From Hyphomicrobium sp. (GTDB lineage Bacteria > Pseudomonadota > Alphaproteobacteria > Rhizobiales > Hyphomicrobiaceae): a DNA stretch of 64,000 nt. Position 1 is the stretch's first letter. Every line of letters starts with the position of its first letter. The DNA lies in assembly GCF_019753045.1 (NCBI RefSeq), contig NZ_JAIELN010000007.1:186001-250000 (forward strand), written 5' to 3'. Below the pieces are notes generated by a model. It saw nothing but the letters and a program-made list of their open reading frames with translations, was not told the DNA's origin and did not search any database. The translations under genes and the position numbers were made by a program. Shown in pieces: positions 27,126 to 36,554 of the stretch.

Positions 27126-30100
27126 CTACTCGGCCGGGTTGAGTTGCGGTGCACGGACCGGTTCCTCGGCAGGCAATTGCCAGCCTTTGACCAGTCCGTA
27201 GATGGCCGGGATGACGATGAGGGTCAGCAACGTTGATGAAACCATGCCGCCGATCATCGGCACGGCGATGCGCTGCATCACTTCCGAGCCGGTGCCGGTG
27301 CTCCACATGATGGGGAGAAGCCCCGCCATGATGGCCACCACCGTCATCATCTTCGGCCGCACGCGCTCCACCGCGCCGACCATAATCGCGTGGTAGAGGT
27401 CTGCGCGAGTGAACGGGCGTTTATAGAGGAGACACTCCGCGTGAATCTCCCGCGAGGCATTGTCGAGGTAGATCAGCATGATCACGCCGGTTTCGGCCGC
27501 GACGCCCGCGAGTGCGATGAAGCCGACCGCGACGGCCACGGAGAGGTTGAAGCCGAGCCACCACATCAGCCAGAATCCGCCCACCAGCGCGAACGGCAGC
27601 GACAGCATGACGATGAGGGTCTCGGTGAGGCGCCGGAAGTTGAGGTAGAGCAGCAGGAAGATGATCATCAGCGTCACTGGCACCACAATCTGCATGCGGG
27701 CTTCGGCGCGTTCGAGGTATTCGAACTGGCCACTCCACACCAGGTAGGTGCCGGTCGGCAGTTGCACGTTCTCGGCGACAGCCTTCTTGGCGTCGGCGAC
27801 GTAGCCGCCGAGATCACGGTCGCGGATGTCGACGAAGACGTACGTCGCCAACTTGGCGTTCTCGGTGCGGATGCTGGTGGCGCCTTGCGTGAGCTTGATG
27901 TCCGCGACTTCTCCCAACGGCACCGTGCCGCCGTTCGGCAATGACACCAGCACGTCCTTGGCAATCGCCTGCGGGTTGGAGCGCAGATCGCGTGGATAGC
28001 GAATGGCGACTGTATACCGCTCCCTCCCCTCCACCGTGGTGGTGATGGGTTCGGCGCCGAGTGCCATCGCCACGACGTCCTGCACGTCGGAGATCATCAG
28101 CCCGTAGCGGGCCAGCCGCTCGCGGTTCGGGATGATTTCGAGGTAGTAGCCGCCAAGAACTCGTTCGGCATAAGCGCTGGAGGTGCCCGGGACCGATTTG
28201 AGTGCGGTTTCGACTTGGCGAGCGACTTTGTCCATGGCTGTCAGGTCTGTACCGATCACCTTGACGCCGACGGGCGTGCGAATGCCGGTCGCCAGCATGT
28301 CGATGCGCGCCTTGATGGGCATGGTCCAGGCATTGGAGACGCCAGGGAACTGCAAGGCGTTGTCCATCTCCTTGATGAGCCCGTCAACGGTGAGCCCCGG
28401 CCGCCATTCCTCCTTCGGTTTGAGGTTGATGACGGTCTCGAACATTTCGATCGGCGCCGGGTCGGTTGCGGTCTGCGCGCGGCCGGCCTTGCCGTAGACC
28501 GATGCGACCTCCGGGAATGATTTGATGATGCGGTCCTGGGTCTGCAGCAGCTCGGCCGACTTGGTGACCGACAGCCCCGGCAGTGTCGTCGGCATGTAGA
28601 GCAGCGTGCCCTCGTTCAAGTTCGGCATGAACTCGCTGCCGATCTGGGTGGCGGGCCATACCGACACCGCAAGGATGCCCACCGCCAGCGCGATGGTCAG
28701 CGCTTTGGCTTTCAGCACGGCGCGGATGATCGGCCGGTAGATGGCGATGAGAGCGCGGTTCAGCGGGTTCTTCGCTTCCGGGATGATCCGACCGCGCACA
28801 AAGATGATCATCAACGCGGGCACGAGCGTCACCGAAAGGATCGCCGCAGCTGCCATCGAGAAGGTCTTGGTAAAGGCCAGCGGGCCAAAGAGTCGCCCCT
28901 CCTGCGACTCCAGCGTGAAGATTGGCAGGAACGACACGGTGATGATGAGCAAGGAGAAGAACAGCGCCGGGCCGACCTCGCTCGCCGCTTCGATGAGGAT
29001 CTCGGTGCGGGGCTTGCCGGGCGGCGCGCGCTCCAGATGCTTGTGCGCGTTCTCGATCATGACGATGGCCGCATCGATCATCGCGCCGATGGCGATGGCG
29101 ATGCCGCCGAGGCTCATAATGTTGGAACCGATGCCGAGGAGCTTCATGGCGACGAAGGCCATGAGGATTCCGACAGGCAGCATCAAAATCGCAACCATGG
29201 CGCTTCGAACGTGCAGCAGAAACACGATACAGACCAATGCGACGACGAGGCTTTCCTCGAACAGCGTGGACTTCAGCGTTTCGATGGCGCGATGGATAAG
29301 CTCCGACCGGTCGTAGACCGGCACAATCGTCGTCCCTGCGGGCAATGAGGGCGCAATCTCCTTCAGCCGCTCCTTGACGTTGTCGATGACGGTCAGTGCA
29401 TTGGCGCCTGAGCGCTGCAGGGCAATGCCACTGGCAACCTCACCGTCGCCGTTGAGCTCGGCGATGCCGCGCCGTTCGTCACCCGCCAGCTGTACGCTGG
29501 CCACATCCTTGAGCAGCACCGGTGTGCCGCCGTCGGACTTGACCACGATGTTGTTGAGGTCGTCGATGCCGCGCAAATAGCCGCGACCGCGCACCATGAA
29601 TTCGTGTTCGGAAAGCTCCAGCGTGCGCCCGCCCACATCCATGTTGTTGCCGCGGATGACGTCGCGGATTTTGGCCAAGGGTATGTTGAGCGCGCGCAGG
29701 CGGCCCGGGTCGATGACGACGCTATATTGTTTGACGAAGCCGCCGACGCTGGCGACTTCCGCGATGCCTTCGGCTTTCGAAAGGCCGAAGCGTATTTCCC
29801 AATCCTGCAGCGAGCGCAAATCCGCGAGGGATTTATCCTTGCCGAGAACCGCATACTGGTAGACCCAGCCGACGCCGCTGGCGTCGGGGCCGAGTGTTGG
29901 CGTCACACCGGCGGGTAGGCGCTTGGCGGCCGCGTTGAGGTATTCGAGCACGCGCGAGCGCGCCCAATAGATGTCGGTTCCATCCTCGAAAATGATGTAG
30001 ACGAAGGAGACGCCGAAGAATGAAAAGCCGCGCACCACCTTCGATCGCGGCACCGTCAGCATCGACGTCGTGAGCGGATAAGTAACCTGGTCCTCGACCA

Positions 30101-30278
30101 CCTGCGGCGCCTGGCCGGGGAATTCTGTGTAGACGATGACCTGCGTGTCCGAGAGGTCGGGGATGGCGTCCAGCGGCAGCGTCTTTACTGCCCACACGCC
30201 CGCCAGGACCGCGAAGACGGTGGCGATGAACACCAGCATCAGGTTCCTGGCCGACCAGGCGATGAGGCGGGCAATCAT
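27126..30278 (-). CDS. cusA: Heavy-metal efflux RND transporter, CusA/CzcA family
   Basis: A 1050-residue inner-membrane proton-driven pump. The HME-RND features are the start IARLIAWSARNLMLVF, PLDAIPDLSDTQVIVYTEFPGQ, the central GIAIAIGAMIDAAIVMIENAHK in helix 4 and the Met-containing periplasmic lobe. The C-terminal helices include FIALAGVAAETGVIMLIYL. Sequence features (IPDLSDTQV, VEDQVTYPL) match the monovalent CusA/SilA branch more than CzcA, though this was judged by eye. It overlaps cusB by four bases. No CusC-type outer-membrane factor is present in the window. Confidence 0.95.
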   Translation of the reverse strand: MIARLIAWSARNLMLVFIATVFAVLAGVWAVKTLPLDAIPDLSDTQVIVYTEFPGQAPQVVEDQVTYPLTTSMLTVPRSKVVRGFSFFGVSFVYIIFEDGTDIYWARSRVLEYLNAAAKRLPAGVTPTLGPDASGVGWVYQYAVLGKDKSLADLRSLQDWEIRFGLSKAEGIAEVASVGGFVKQYSVVIDPGRLRALNIPLAKIRDVIRGNNMDVGGRTLELSEHEFMVRGRGYLRGIDDLNNIVVKSDGGTPVLLKDVASVQLAGDERRGIAELNGDGEVASGIALQRSGANALTVIDNVKERLKEIAPSLPAGTTIVPVYDRSELIHRAIETLKSTLFEESLVVALVCIVFLLHVRSAMVAILMLPVGILMAFVAMKLLGIGSNIMSLGGIAIAIGAMIDAAIVMIENAHKHLERAPPGKPRTEILIEAASEVGPALFFSLLIITVSFLPIFTLESQEGRLFGPLAFTKTFSMAAAAILSVTLVPALMIIFVRGRIIPEAKNPLNRALIAIYRPIIRAVLKAKALTIALAVGILAVSVWPATQIGSEFMPNLNEGTLLYMPTTLPGLSVTKSAELLQTQDRIIKSFPEVASVYGKAGRAQTATDPAPIEMFETVINLKPKEEWRPGLTVDGLIKEMDNALQFPGVSNAWTMPIKARIDMLATGIRTPVGVKVIGTDLTAMDKVARQVETALKSVPGTSSAYAERVLGGYYLEIIPNRERLARYGLMISDVQDVVAMALGAEPITTTVEGRERYTVAIRYPRDLRSNPQAIAKDVLVSLPNGGTVPLGEVADIKLTQGATSIRTENAKLATYVFVDIRDRDLGGYVADAKKAVAENVQLPTGTYLVWSGQFEYLERAEARMQIVVPVTLMIIFLLLYLNFRRLTETLIVMLSLPFALVGGFWLMWWLGFNLSVAVAVGFIALAGVAAETGVIMLIYLDNASREIHAECLLYKRPFTRADLYHAIMVGAVERVRPKMMTVVAIMAGLLPIMWSTGTGSEVMQRIAVPMIGGMVSSTLLTLIVIPAIYGLVKGWQLPAEEPVRAPQLNPAE

Positions 30279-31747
30279 TGCGTGGCCTCCGTCGCGGCCG
30301 GCGTCGATGGCGCCGTAAAGCCTTTCAAGGCGGCCTGCAGGTTGCTTTCGGCGTCGATGAGGAAGTTGCCGTTGACGACGACCCTGTCGCCCTCTGAAAC
30401 GCCGCTGAGGACTTCACGGAAATCGTCACCGGTGCGGCCGAGCTTGACCTCGCGCGGCTCATAGCGGCCCTTGCCCAGCTCAACCAGCACGACCTGTCGG
30501 TTGCCGCTGTCGATCACCGCGCTGGCGGGAACCGACACCACGTCGGCCTTCGAGCCCGTCGCAATCTCCACGTCGCCATACATGTCCGGCAAAAGTGCCA
30601 TGTCGGGATTGGGCAGTTCGATGCGCACACGCACCGTCCGGGTTTCCGGCATCAGGCGTGGATAGATCACCGTGACCGTACCGGTGACCGTTCGGCCCGG
30701 ATGCGCCCGCGTCGTGACCTTGACCTTCTGGCCAACGCGCAGCGCATCCATGTCGCCCTCGGCCACGTTAGCCATCATCCATACCATGCTATGATCGACG
30801 ATGCGGAAGCCGACGTCACCGGCCTTGAAACCTTGCCCATCGCTCCAATCACGCTCCAGCACGTCGCCGCTGATGGGCGCGCGGATGGTGAAGGTGTCAG
30901 GCACGCGGCGCTCGTTCTTAACCTGGTCCATGAACTCCTCGGGCACGCCGAGATTCTGCAGGCGGCGGGTGGCGCCGACTACGCCGGCCGGACCCTTCAG
31001 CCCTGGTGGAGAAGCCGCTTCGTCACTGCGTGTCCAACCGGAGGTCTGTTCGATGAGCAGGCGTGCGGCCTGGTCGAGCACCGCCTGACCGAACACCGTT
31101 GCCAGCGCTTCGCCCTCTTTCACATGCGTGCCGGTGGTGACGTTGCTGATCTTGACCACGTAGCCGTCGAACTTCGGCGACACCACCGCGACGCGGCGCT
31201 CATCGATGGCGACCACGCCTGGCGCCTGGATGGTGCGGGTGATGGCATGGCGACCGACCGCCACGGTCTCCACGCCGGTGCGCTGGATCTTGCCCGGCGA
31301 GACCTTGATCGAGCCATCGTCGCTGTCCTCGCCCTCGTAGACTGGGATGTAGTCCATCCCCATCGAATCCTTCTTCGGCACCGGCGAGGTGTCGGGCAGG
31401 CCCATTGGGTTGCGGTAGTATTTGATCTTCTTCTCGCTGGGCGAGGCGGCGGCCCGCGCCACAGATTCCGTTTTCGGCTTGGGCTCGAAGGACACGTCCT
31501 CGCTGGCAAGGACAGGCACATAGACCTGACCGCCGTCGGTGTTGCGCGGCGAGAGCGAATAGAACGGCCTGCCGCTGGGGTCGCGGTAATAGATCACCGG
31601 ACCGGTGGCATCCGGACGCTCCCCAGTCATGGCCGCTGCGGGTGACAGCGGCAGCTTGAGCAAACCGGTCTGGCCGGCCCACAGCCCGGCTCCCGCCGCA
31701 GCGATAATCGCTGCGACGGAAACCAACCCCTTGGTCAGGGCGCTCAT
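30275..31747 (-). CDS. cusB: RND efflux periplasmic adaptor, CusB type
   Basis: A 490-residue membrane-fusion protein. It has an N-terminal membrane anchor (about 8-30) and two short heavy-metal-binding-like segments (VIYYRDPSGRPFYSLSP and KYYRNPMGLPDTSPVPKKDSMGMDY). Then come the barrel-sandwich (APGVVAIDERRVAVVSPKFDG), a helical hairpin, a second half (FTIRAPISGDVLE), a beta-barrel (GRTVTGTVTVIYP) and the proximal domain. The KDSMGM Met motif fits Cu/Ag. It is joined by ATGA overlaps to cusA downstream and the YtkA-like gene upstream. Confidence 0.94.
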   Translation of the reverse strand: MSALTKGLVSVAAIIAAAGAGLWAGQTGLLKLPLSPAAAMTGERPDATGPVIYYRDPSGRPFYSLSPRNTDGGQVYVPVLASEDVSFEPKPKTESVARAAASPSEKKIKYYRNPMGLPDTSPVPKKDSMGMDYIPVYEGEDSDDGSIKVSPGKIQRTGVETVAVGRHAITRTIQAPGVVAIDERRVAVVSPKFDGYVVKISNVTTGTHVKEGEALATVFGQAVLDQAARLLIEQTSGWTRSDEAASPPGLKGPAGVVGATRRLQNLGVPEEFMDQVKNERRVPDTFTIRAPISGDVLERDWSDGQGFKAGDVGFRIVDHSMVWMMANVAEGDMDALRVGQKVKVTTRAHPGRTVTGTVTVIYPRLMPETRTVRVRIELPNPDMALLPDMYGDVEIATGSKADVVSVPASAVIDSGNRQVVLVELGKGRYEPREVKLGRTGDDFREVLSGVSEGDRVVVNGNFLIDAESNLQAALKGFTAPSTPAATEATQ

Positions 31748-32139
31748 TGGGTGGCCTTGACGATGAGTTTGTCCTCAACCGTCCCGGTCTCGCCCTGCAC
31801 CTTGGCGCCGAGTGACAAGGCCCATTCCCCGGCCATGCCGAGGTCGGTCTTGAAGCGATAGACGCCTGGCTCGGTCGAGGAAACCAAGTCGATCGGCGCG
31901 GTCATCGTCTCCATGCCGCCGGGGCCCATGTCGATGCGCTTGGCGAAGATCACCGCATCGGCGATCGCGCGGCCGGAGGGCTTATGGACCAGCTTCACCG
32001 AGATGACCGCCGCGCCCTGCTTCACCTCTTTATCAAGCAGCTGGAATTCGTAGTCTTTGACGTCGGCAAGCGCCGACCCAGCCATGCCCATGAGGAGCGC
32101 GACGCCGACGGCGGCCGCGCGCAATGAGGAACGTTGCAT
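31744..32139 (-). CDS. Secreted YtkA/FixH-like protein
   Basis: A 131-residue protein from the ATG after CAGGAG. It has a Sec signal (VGVALLMGMAGSALA), then a single beta-sandwich domain with VKLVHKPSGRAIADAVIFAKRIDMGPGGM and EPGVYRFKTDLGMAGEWALSL. The latter is the pattern of the YtkA-like domain, often annotated FixH family. Met residues in the DMGPGGMETM loop could contact copper. It overlaps cusB and takes the place a CusF-type chaperone would have. Confidence 0.82.
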   Translation of the reverse strand: MQRSSLRAAAVGVALLMGMAGSALADVKDYEFQLLDKEVKQGAAVISVKLVHKPSGRAIADAVIFAKRIDMGPGGMETMTAPIDLVSSTEPGVYRFKTDLGMAGEWALSLGAKVQGETGTVEDKLIVKATQ

Positions 32140-32246
32140 GTTAGGAATCTCCTGTTGTCGTGAACCGGCGCGGGCCACCACGGCCAACGCACGCAAAGGG
32201 CCACGGCATCAGCCGCAGCCGCTATCACGCCCCATGGGCGCGCGGT

Positions 32247-32648
32247 TCAGACGCTGGGAGGTCGAAGAAGAGGAGGGATCAAGGAACTGGCGGTAACCCG
32301 CGTTGGCGAAGGCATCACGCGCTGGCCGACACTATCACGCTGCAGCCGCGCTTCGGCGATTGGCTGCGGCATTGGCTGGAAGCACTTGACCAAGCAACTG
32401 CCCATCTCCGGGCAGACCTTCTGCGGACAATGCGGGCAGTGTTTCATCGGGTTGTGGCAGGGCATCTCGTCCGCCGCAGCGAGCATCGACATGTCGCCGG
32501 ATGTCGCCGACGTTTGACCCGACATGGCCAAGGCATAGGTGGCCGTCATCGGCATAGAAATGAGCGCCCCGAACATGGCGACCATGCCGAGGACCACAAA
32601 CCAGCGCTGGAACAGACGGTTTGTCACGAAATCAGACTGCCACACCAT
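32247..32648 (-). CDS. Secreted or membrane-anchored Cys-rich protein
   Basis: About 133 residues; the ATG after CGGAG is used, with TTG three bases earlier as an alternative. It has an N-terminal hydrophobic segment (about 15-42). After it come a Met-rich stretch, then CHNPMKHCPHCPQKVCPEMGSCLVKC with seven Cys, and a Pro-rich end. It resembles the protein at 26059-26397. First gene of the cusBA run. Function unknown, metal binding likely. Confidence 0.65.
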   Translation of the reverse strand: MVWQSDFVTNRLFQRWFVVLGMVAMFGALISMPMTATYALAMSGQTSATSGDMSMLAAADEMPCHNPMKHCPHCPQKVCPEMGSCLVKCFQPMPQPIAEARLQRDSVGQRVMPSPTRVTASSLIPPLLRPPSV

Positions 32649-32721
32649 CAACTCCGTCGCAACATAGCCACGGGCGCCTTACTGACTAATGAATAATGCG
32701 TAATGCTAGGCGCGTAGATGG

Positions 32722-33516
32722 TCAGAAGACCGCCTTGTCGCGATTCTTCGCCATATCGAGGTTCTTAACCTCCTCCAGTCCCTTGGCATTCTTGAATACA
32801 GTTCCGTAGATGTTGGCGTCGGTGAAGTCTGCGCCGGCAAGCTCCGCTCCGCTAAGATCCGCGTTCGATAAATCAGCCCCGATCAGAATGGCGCCCCTGA
32901 GGTTGGCGGCAGCCATGTTGGCGAAGATTAGGTTCGCGCCGGTGAAGTCGGCGCCCGTCAGATTCCCTCCACCGAAGAGCGCGCCGGAAAGGTCGGTCTG
33001 CTTCGGCATCTTGAACTGGTTGCGCTCGGTGCCGAGCCGCGCGCCAGAGAGGTTGGCGTTGCGGAAATCGGCGCGGCTCAATCGTGCGAATATACGCGCT
33101 CCGGAAAGATTTGCACCTACGAAGGTCGGTGCGTTGGCGGCGGAAACCTCGAACGTCAGCGAACCAACGGCGTCGAACAGAGTGGCCTGTGAAAGGTCGG
33201 CACCGTCAAACTTGGCCCCGGCCAGTGACGTCCGATCCAGCTTGGCGCCAACAAGCTTGACGCGGGAGAGATTGGCTCCCGTCAGGTCATCACCCAGCAG
33301 GTTGGCGCCCGCCAGATTCGCTCGCTTGAAGTTGACGCCGCTGAGATCAAGTAGGGAAAGGTCTTTGCCCGAGTAATTGAGCTGGACCCCGGGCTTGGCG
33401 TTGAAGAGCGCTTGAACGATCTGGTGCAACGGAAGTTCCGCGCTCCCGGCAGTGGCGACAATGCCAAGAGTGAAGAGAAGACCTAAGCAAGCCCGAACCA
33501 GTACCTTCAACGTCAT
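32722..33516 (-). CDS. Secreted pentapeptide-repeat protein
   Basis: A 264-residue protein with a Sec signal (ACLGLLFTLGIVATAGSA). It has about 30 pentapeptide repeats of the A(D/N)LxX type (FKRANLAGANLLGDDLTGANL and later ADLSNADLSGAELAGADF), which fold as a right-handed beta-helix. The repeat is interrupted near residues 118-133 and 165-172. CTGGAGA precedes the ATG. The role is unknown; it stands between the Cus and CDF groups on the same strand. Confidence 0.88.
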   Translation of the reverse strand: MTLKVLVRACLGLLFTLGIVATAGSAELPLHQIVQALFNAKPGVQLNYSGKDLSLLDLSGVNFKRANLAGANLLGDDLTGANLSRVKLVGAKLDRTSLAGAKFDGADLSQATLFDAVGSLTFEVSAANAPTFVGANLSGARIFARLSRADFRNANLSGARLGTERNQFKMPKQTDLSGALFGGGNLTGADFTGANLIFANMAAANLRGAILIGADLSNADLSGAELAGADFTDANIYGTVFKNAKGLEEVKNLDMAKNRDKAVF

Positions 33517-33553
33517 TCTCCAGTCAGAGAACGAAGCACCATAGACTGGAAAG

Positions 33554-34195
33554 CTACACCGTCATCGCTTCCCGGCTCTCAGCCCACGCCTGACGAAGAA
33601 TCTGCGTCGACGACATGAGGAAGACACCGGCCATGATGCCGGCAACCAGCAGGTCCGGCCATGCGCTCGCGCTGCCCCACACCGACAGGGCGGCGATCAT
33701 CACCGCGACATTGCCGATCGCATCGTTGCGAGAGCATAGCCACACCGAACGGACGTTGGCATCCCCGTCCTTGTAGCGCAGCAGAAGGAGCACGCTGGCC
33801 AGGTTGGCGGCGAGCGCGAGCATGGCGATGCCGCCCATGATTTCCGCGCGCGGCAATCCAAGGATCAACACGTGATAGAGAGTGCTCCCGAACACCCACA
33901 TCCCCATCAGCAGCAGGCTGCCGCCTTTCAATAGCGCGGCGCCGGAACGGACCTGCAGCGAGCGGCCGATGACCGCGAGGCTGATGCCGTAGGTGAGCGT
34001 GTCGCCGAGGAAATCCAGGGCGTCGGCCTGAAGCGCCTGCGATCCCGCCAGCTGGCCGGCCGCCATCTCCACCACAAACATGATGCCGTTGAGGGCGATC
34101 ACCGTCCAAAGGACGCGCTTGTAGCGCGGGTCCAGGCCGTCGAAGCGCGGATTGCCGTGACAGCCGCAGGCGGAGGATTGGCAGGAGTCGGTCAT
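33554..34195 (-). CDS. CDF-like cation transporter, six helices
   Basis: A 213-residue membrane protein related to cation diffusion facilitators. It has the N-terminal metal-like MTDSCQSSACGCHG, then helices with ALQADALDFLGDTLTYGISL (a DxxxD metal site in helix 2) and CSRNDAIGNVAVMIAAL (NDxxxN in helix 5). The usual C-terminal cytoplasmic domain is absent, so it belongs to the short CzcD-like class. Zn, Cd or Co are the usual substrates. It is divergent from a MerR regulator. Confidence 0.88.
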   Translation of the reverse strand: MTDSCQSSACGCHGNPRFDGLDPRYKRVLWTVIALNGIMFVVEMAAGQLAGSQALQADALDFLGDTLTYGISLAVIGRSLQVRSGAALLKGGSLLLMGMWVFGSTLYHVLILGLPRAEIMGGIAMLALAANLASVLLLLRYKDGDANVRSVWLCSRNDAIGNVAVMIAALSVWGSASAWPDLLVAGIMAGVFLMSSTQILRQAWAESREAMTV

Positions 34196-34233
34196 GGTCA
34201 GCCCTTTCGTTTTCACGTCCGGAAGGCTACAAT

Positions 34234-34248
34234 CTCTAGTGACTAGAG
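34234..34248 (-). promoter_or_regulatory. MerR-type operator dyad with 19-base spacer
   Basis: CTCTAGT-G-ACTAGAG is a perfect 7-1-7 dyad. Read on the minus strand, TTGCTC is followed by 19 bases holding the dyad and then TAGCCT, the overlong spacing expected of MerR-controlled promoters driving the CDF gene. It also lies only 12 bases before the regulator's own start. Confidence 0.75.
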
Positions 34249-34260
34249 GAGCAAGAGGTT

Positions 34261-34686
34261 ATGAGCGACGTCATGGCGATCGGCGTTTTGTCCCGCAAAA
34301 CCGGGGTGAAGGTGCCCACTATCCGCTTCTACGAAGGCATCGGGCTGCTGCCCGCGCCGCCGCGCAGCGAGGGTAACCGTCGGCTCTACAGCACCGAAGC
34401 GGTGGACCGCCTGCGCTTCATCCGCCACGCGCGCGAGCTGGGGTTCGAGGTGGAGGCGATCCGCGAACTGCTGGACCTCGCCGAGCAGCCGCAACGCTCC
34501 TGCGCCAAGGTAGACGCCTTGGCGCGGGAACACCTGCACGCCATTACCAGCCGCATCGAACGATTGACGGCGCTCAAGACCGAAGTCGAACACATGATCA
34601 AGTCTTGCGCGAAGGGGCGCATCGCCCAATGCCGCATCATCGAGGCGCTGTCACATCATGAGCATTGCCTGAATCATAAGCACTAG
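34261..34686 (+). CDS. MerR family heavy-metal regulator (ZntR/CadR/PbrR type)
   Basis: A 141-residue regulator with the MerR helix-turn-helix IGVLSRKTGVKVPTIRFYEGIGLL. It has the dimer helix with RSCAKVDALAREHL (Cys near residue 81) and the C-terminal CAKGRIAQCRIIEALSHHEHC with His-rich NHKH end. Cys in the dimer-helix start plus the C-terminal CxxxxxxxC and His fit divalent sensors. It probably activates the divergent CDF transporter through the dyad between them. Confidence 0.92.
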   Translation: MSDVMAIGVLSRKTGVKVPTIRFYEGIGLLPAPPRSEGNRRLYSTEAVDRLRFIRHARELGFEVEAIRELLDLAEQPQRSCAKVDALAREHLHAITSRIERLTALKTEVEHMIKSCAKGRIAQCRIIEALSHHEHCLNHKH

Positions 34687-34735
34687 CGACGATGCCGGGA
34701 TTATTTCTGCCGGGTCGGGTCACTCACCGCGGCGA

Positions 34736-35665
34736 CTAGTCTCCACACGTCGCCTCGGGAATTGTCGACGACGATTGAGATTTCAGTAGCATCACAACTG
34801 ACAAGAGGATGACGATCGCGCCAAAACATTGTGCCGGAGTCAGGCGCTCTCCGAGCAGTGCGTAGGCGGCCGCCACTCCAAACAGGGGAGTCAGATTGAT
34901 AAACATGCTCGCAGTGCTCGCTGGGACGCGCCGAAGTCCGTTCAAATAAAGCCAGAACGCGGCAGCGTAGTACATCAAGCCACTTAGCGCTCCGCCCAGC
35001 ACCTCACTCTGTGTGAGCGTCAATATGCTATCGACGCCGTTGCCTCGTAGTTCAAAAGGCCAGATGGCTACGGACCAAATGAGCCCCGCCGTCTGCTGAA
35101 TGGCAACCGTGAGAAGCGGATCGACGCCCAGCCCAATCTTTCGGGATAGTATCGTATAGATCGCACAGCAGAGTACACCTCCTAAGATAAGCATCGCACC
35201 GTAACGATTTCCTATTTCTGTCGCTTCTAAATTTAGAAGACCGCTCACGAGAAGGACCCCGCATGCTGCTGTTGCCGTAAGCAACACTAGGCGGGGCGTT
35301 ATAACCTCCCTAAGAACGAGCCACGCCATAGCAACGATAAGGGCCGGCTCAGCTGCCCAAAGCAAAGTCGCGACACTGGCCGTCGTGCGCACCAGACCGA
35401 GCATGCTCAGTGTGTAGGAAAGACCCGGATTCAATAAACCGATCAGCGCCAGTGGCAGAAATCCGCGCCAATGCGTCGGCCGCACGCCCTTTGCTGCGAC
35501 CAGAAGCCAGAGCGCCAACACGCTCGGTGCGAGCTGGATCACCAAAAAGGTGATGGGAGGAACGGACGCGAGGAGTTGTTTGCTGAAAACCGTTGCGACG
35601 GCCCAAAATGCGCTTGCTAGGACAAGTGATACGCTTGGTGAAATACCCGCGGAATGGCGTGCCAT
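34736..35665 (-). CDS. EamA family (DMT) transporter
   Basis: A 309-residue protein with about ten hydrophobic helices in two EamA halves (LASAFWAVATVFSKQLL and GALSGLMYYAAAFWLYLNGL). The ATG six bases after GGAGAG is used; longer frames add polar residues. EamA proteins export metabolites or amino acids; the substrate is unknown. Single gene, convergent with the MerR gene. Confidence 0.88.
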   Translation of the reverse strand: MARHSAGISPSVSLVLASAFWAVATVFSKQLLASVPPITFLVIQLAPSVLALWLLVAAKGVRPTHWRGFLPLALIGLLNPGLSYTLSMLGLVRTTASVATLLWAAEPALIVAMAWLVLREVITPRLVLLTATAACGVLLVSGLLNLEATEIGNRYGAMLILGGVLCCAIYTILSRKIGLGVDPLLTVAIQQTAGLIWSVAIWPFELRGNGVDSILTLTQSEVLGGALSGLMYYAAAFWLYLNGLRRVPASTASMFINLTPLFGVAAAYALLGERLTPAQCFGAIVILLSVVMLLKSQSSSTIPEATCGD

Positions 35666-36204
35666 GTTGGCTCTCCACATTGAATGACCCGGATCGAAGG
35701 CTGTGACTTGAGCGAGCGAAATATCGCTCGATCGCTGCAAGCGTCGTCGTCACAGTTGTCGTAACCAGGTTTTCGTGAAGGCCGATTGGTCATAGGCGAG
35801 GATAAAGTTGGTCGTTCATTCGGCGCTTTGTTGAGCGTCTTTGCCCGTCCGCGTCACAGTCTAACAGCGACTGTGTCGGGATACAAAAGCGCCGCCGCCG
35901 CTGCCTACCGCCGGGTTTATGGCGAGCCAACGCCGTCGTTTAGCCGTGCAAAGAATATTCGTAGTCATCCCCGCTTTTGAGGATTAAGCGGTCAAAAGGT
36001 CCTTCTTTTCAAACCCGCTTCGAACGATCCGTATCGCGGCGGGATCAAAGCTTTGCGCCAATGCGAAGGGCTCAAACTAAACGGAAAGGAAGGCATCCTG
36101 GGCGCAACTCGAAGAGATCGTGAGAAACGCGTAACGGCTTCTAGCATTTAGCACATTCGAGATGGTAGGTCTGATTTTCGATCATTCGAATGGGGGGAAT
36201 GGGA
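35666..36204. other. Intergenic region
   Basis: About 540 bases between the divergent EamA and YnfA genes. No gene, RNA or repeat could be supported. Purine-rich GGGGGGAATGGGA just before the ynfA start may act as its ribosome site. Confidence 0.5.
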
Positions 36205-36540
36205 ATGTTGCTCGCCAAGACACTTGGGTTGTTCGTTGTCACAGCAATCGCGGAGATCATCGGCTGCTATCTCCCATACCTTTGGCTAAGGAAAGACGGC
36301 TCGCCGTGGCTGCTTTTTTGGGCCGCCATCGCACTGATCGCTTTTTCATATCTTCTCACGCTGCACCCCGATGCGGCCGGTCGGGTGTATGCGGCCTATG
36401 GCGGTGTCTATGTGACTATCGCGATTTTCTGGCTATGGCAGGTTGACGGCATCCGTCCGACGACTTGGGACATTGTCGGCGTCATCGTCACCATCATTGG
36501 AATGGCGATCATCGTGCTCGGCGGGTGGAAATCGGCATAG
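36205..36540 (+). CDS. ynfA: YnfA family membrane protein (UPF0060)
   Basis: A 111-residue protein with four hydrophobic helices and family motifs: [45 protein letters not shown] and [19 protein letters not shown]. The third ATG (MLLAKTL) gives the usual length of about 108-111. YnfA is SMR-like and has been linked to small-molecule export. Confidence 0.93.
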   Translation: MLLAKTLGLFVVTAIAEIIGCYLPYLWLRKDGSPWLLFWAAIALIAFSYLLTLHPDAAGRVYAAYGGVYVTIAIFWLWQVDGIRPTTWDIVGVIVTIIGMAIIVLGGWKSA

Positions 36541-36554
36541 GCTTTTCTGCGTGA

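Noticed and set aside
30701-31645. Plus-strand frame of 314 residues
   Set aside because: Antisense to cusB; composition is His/Arg-rich as expected for a shadow frame.
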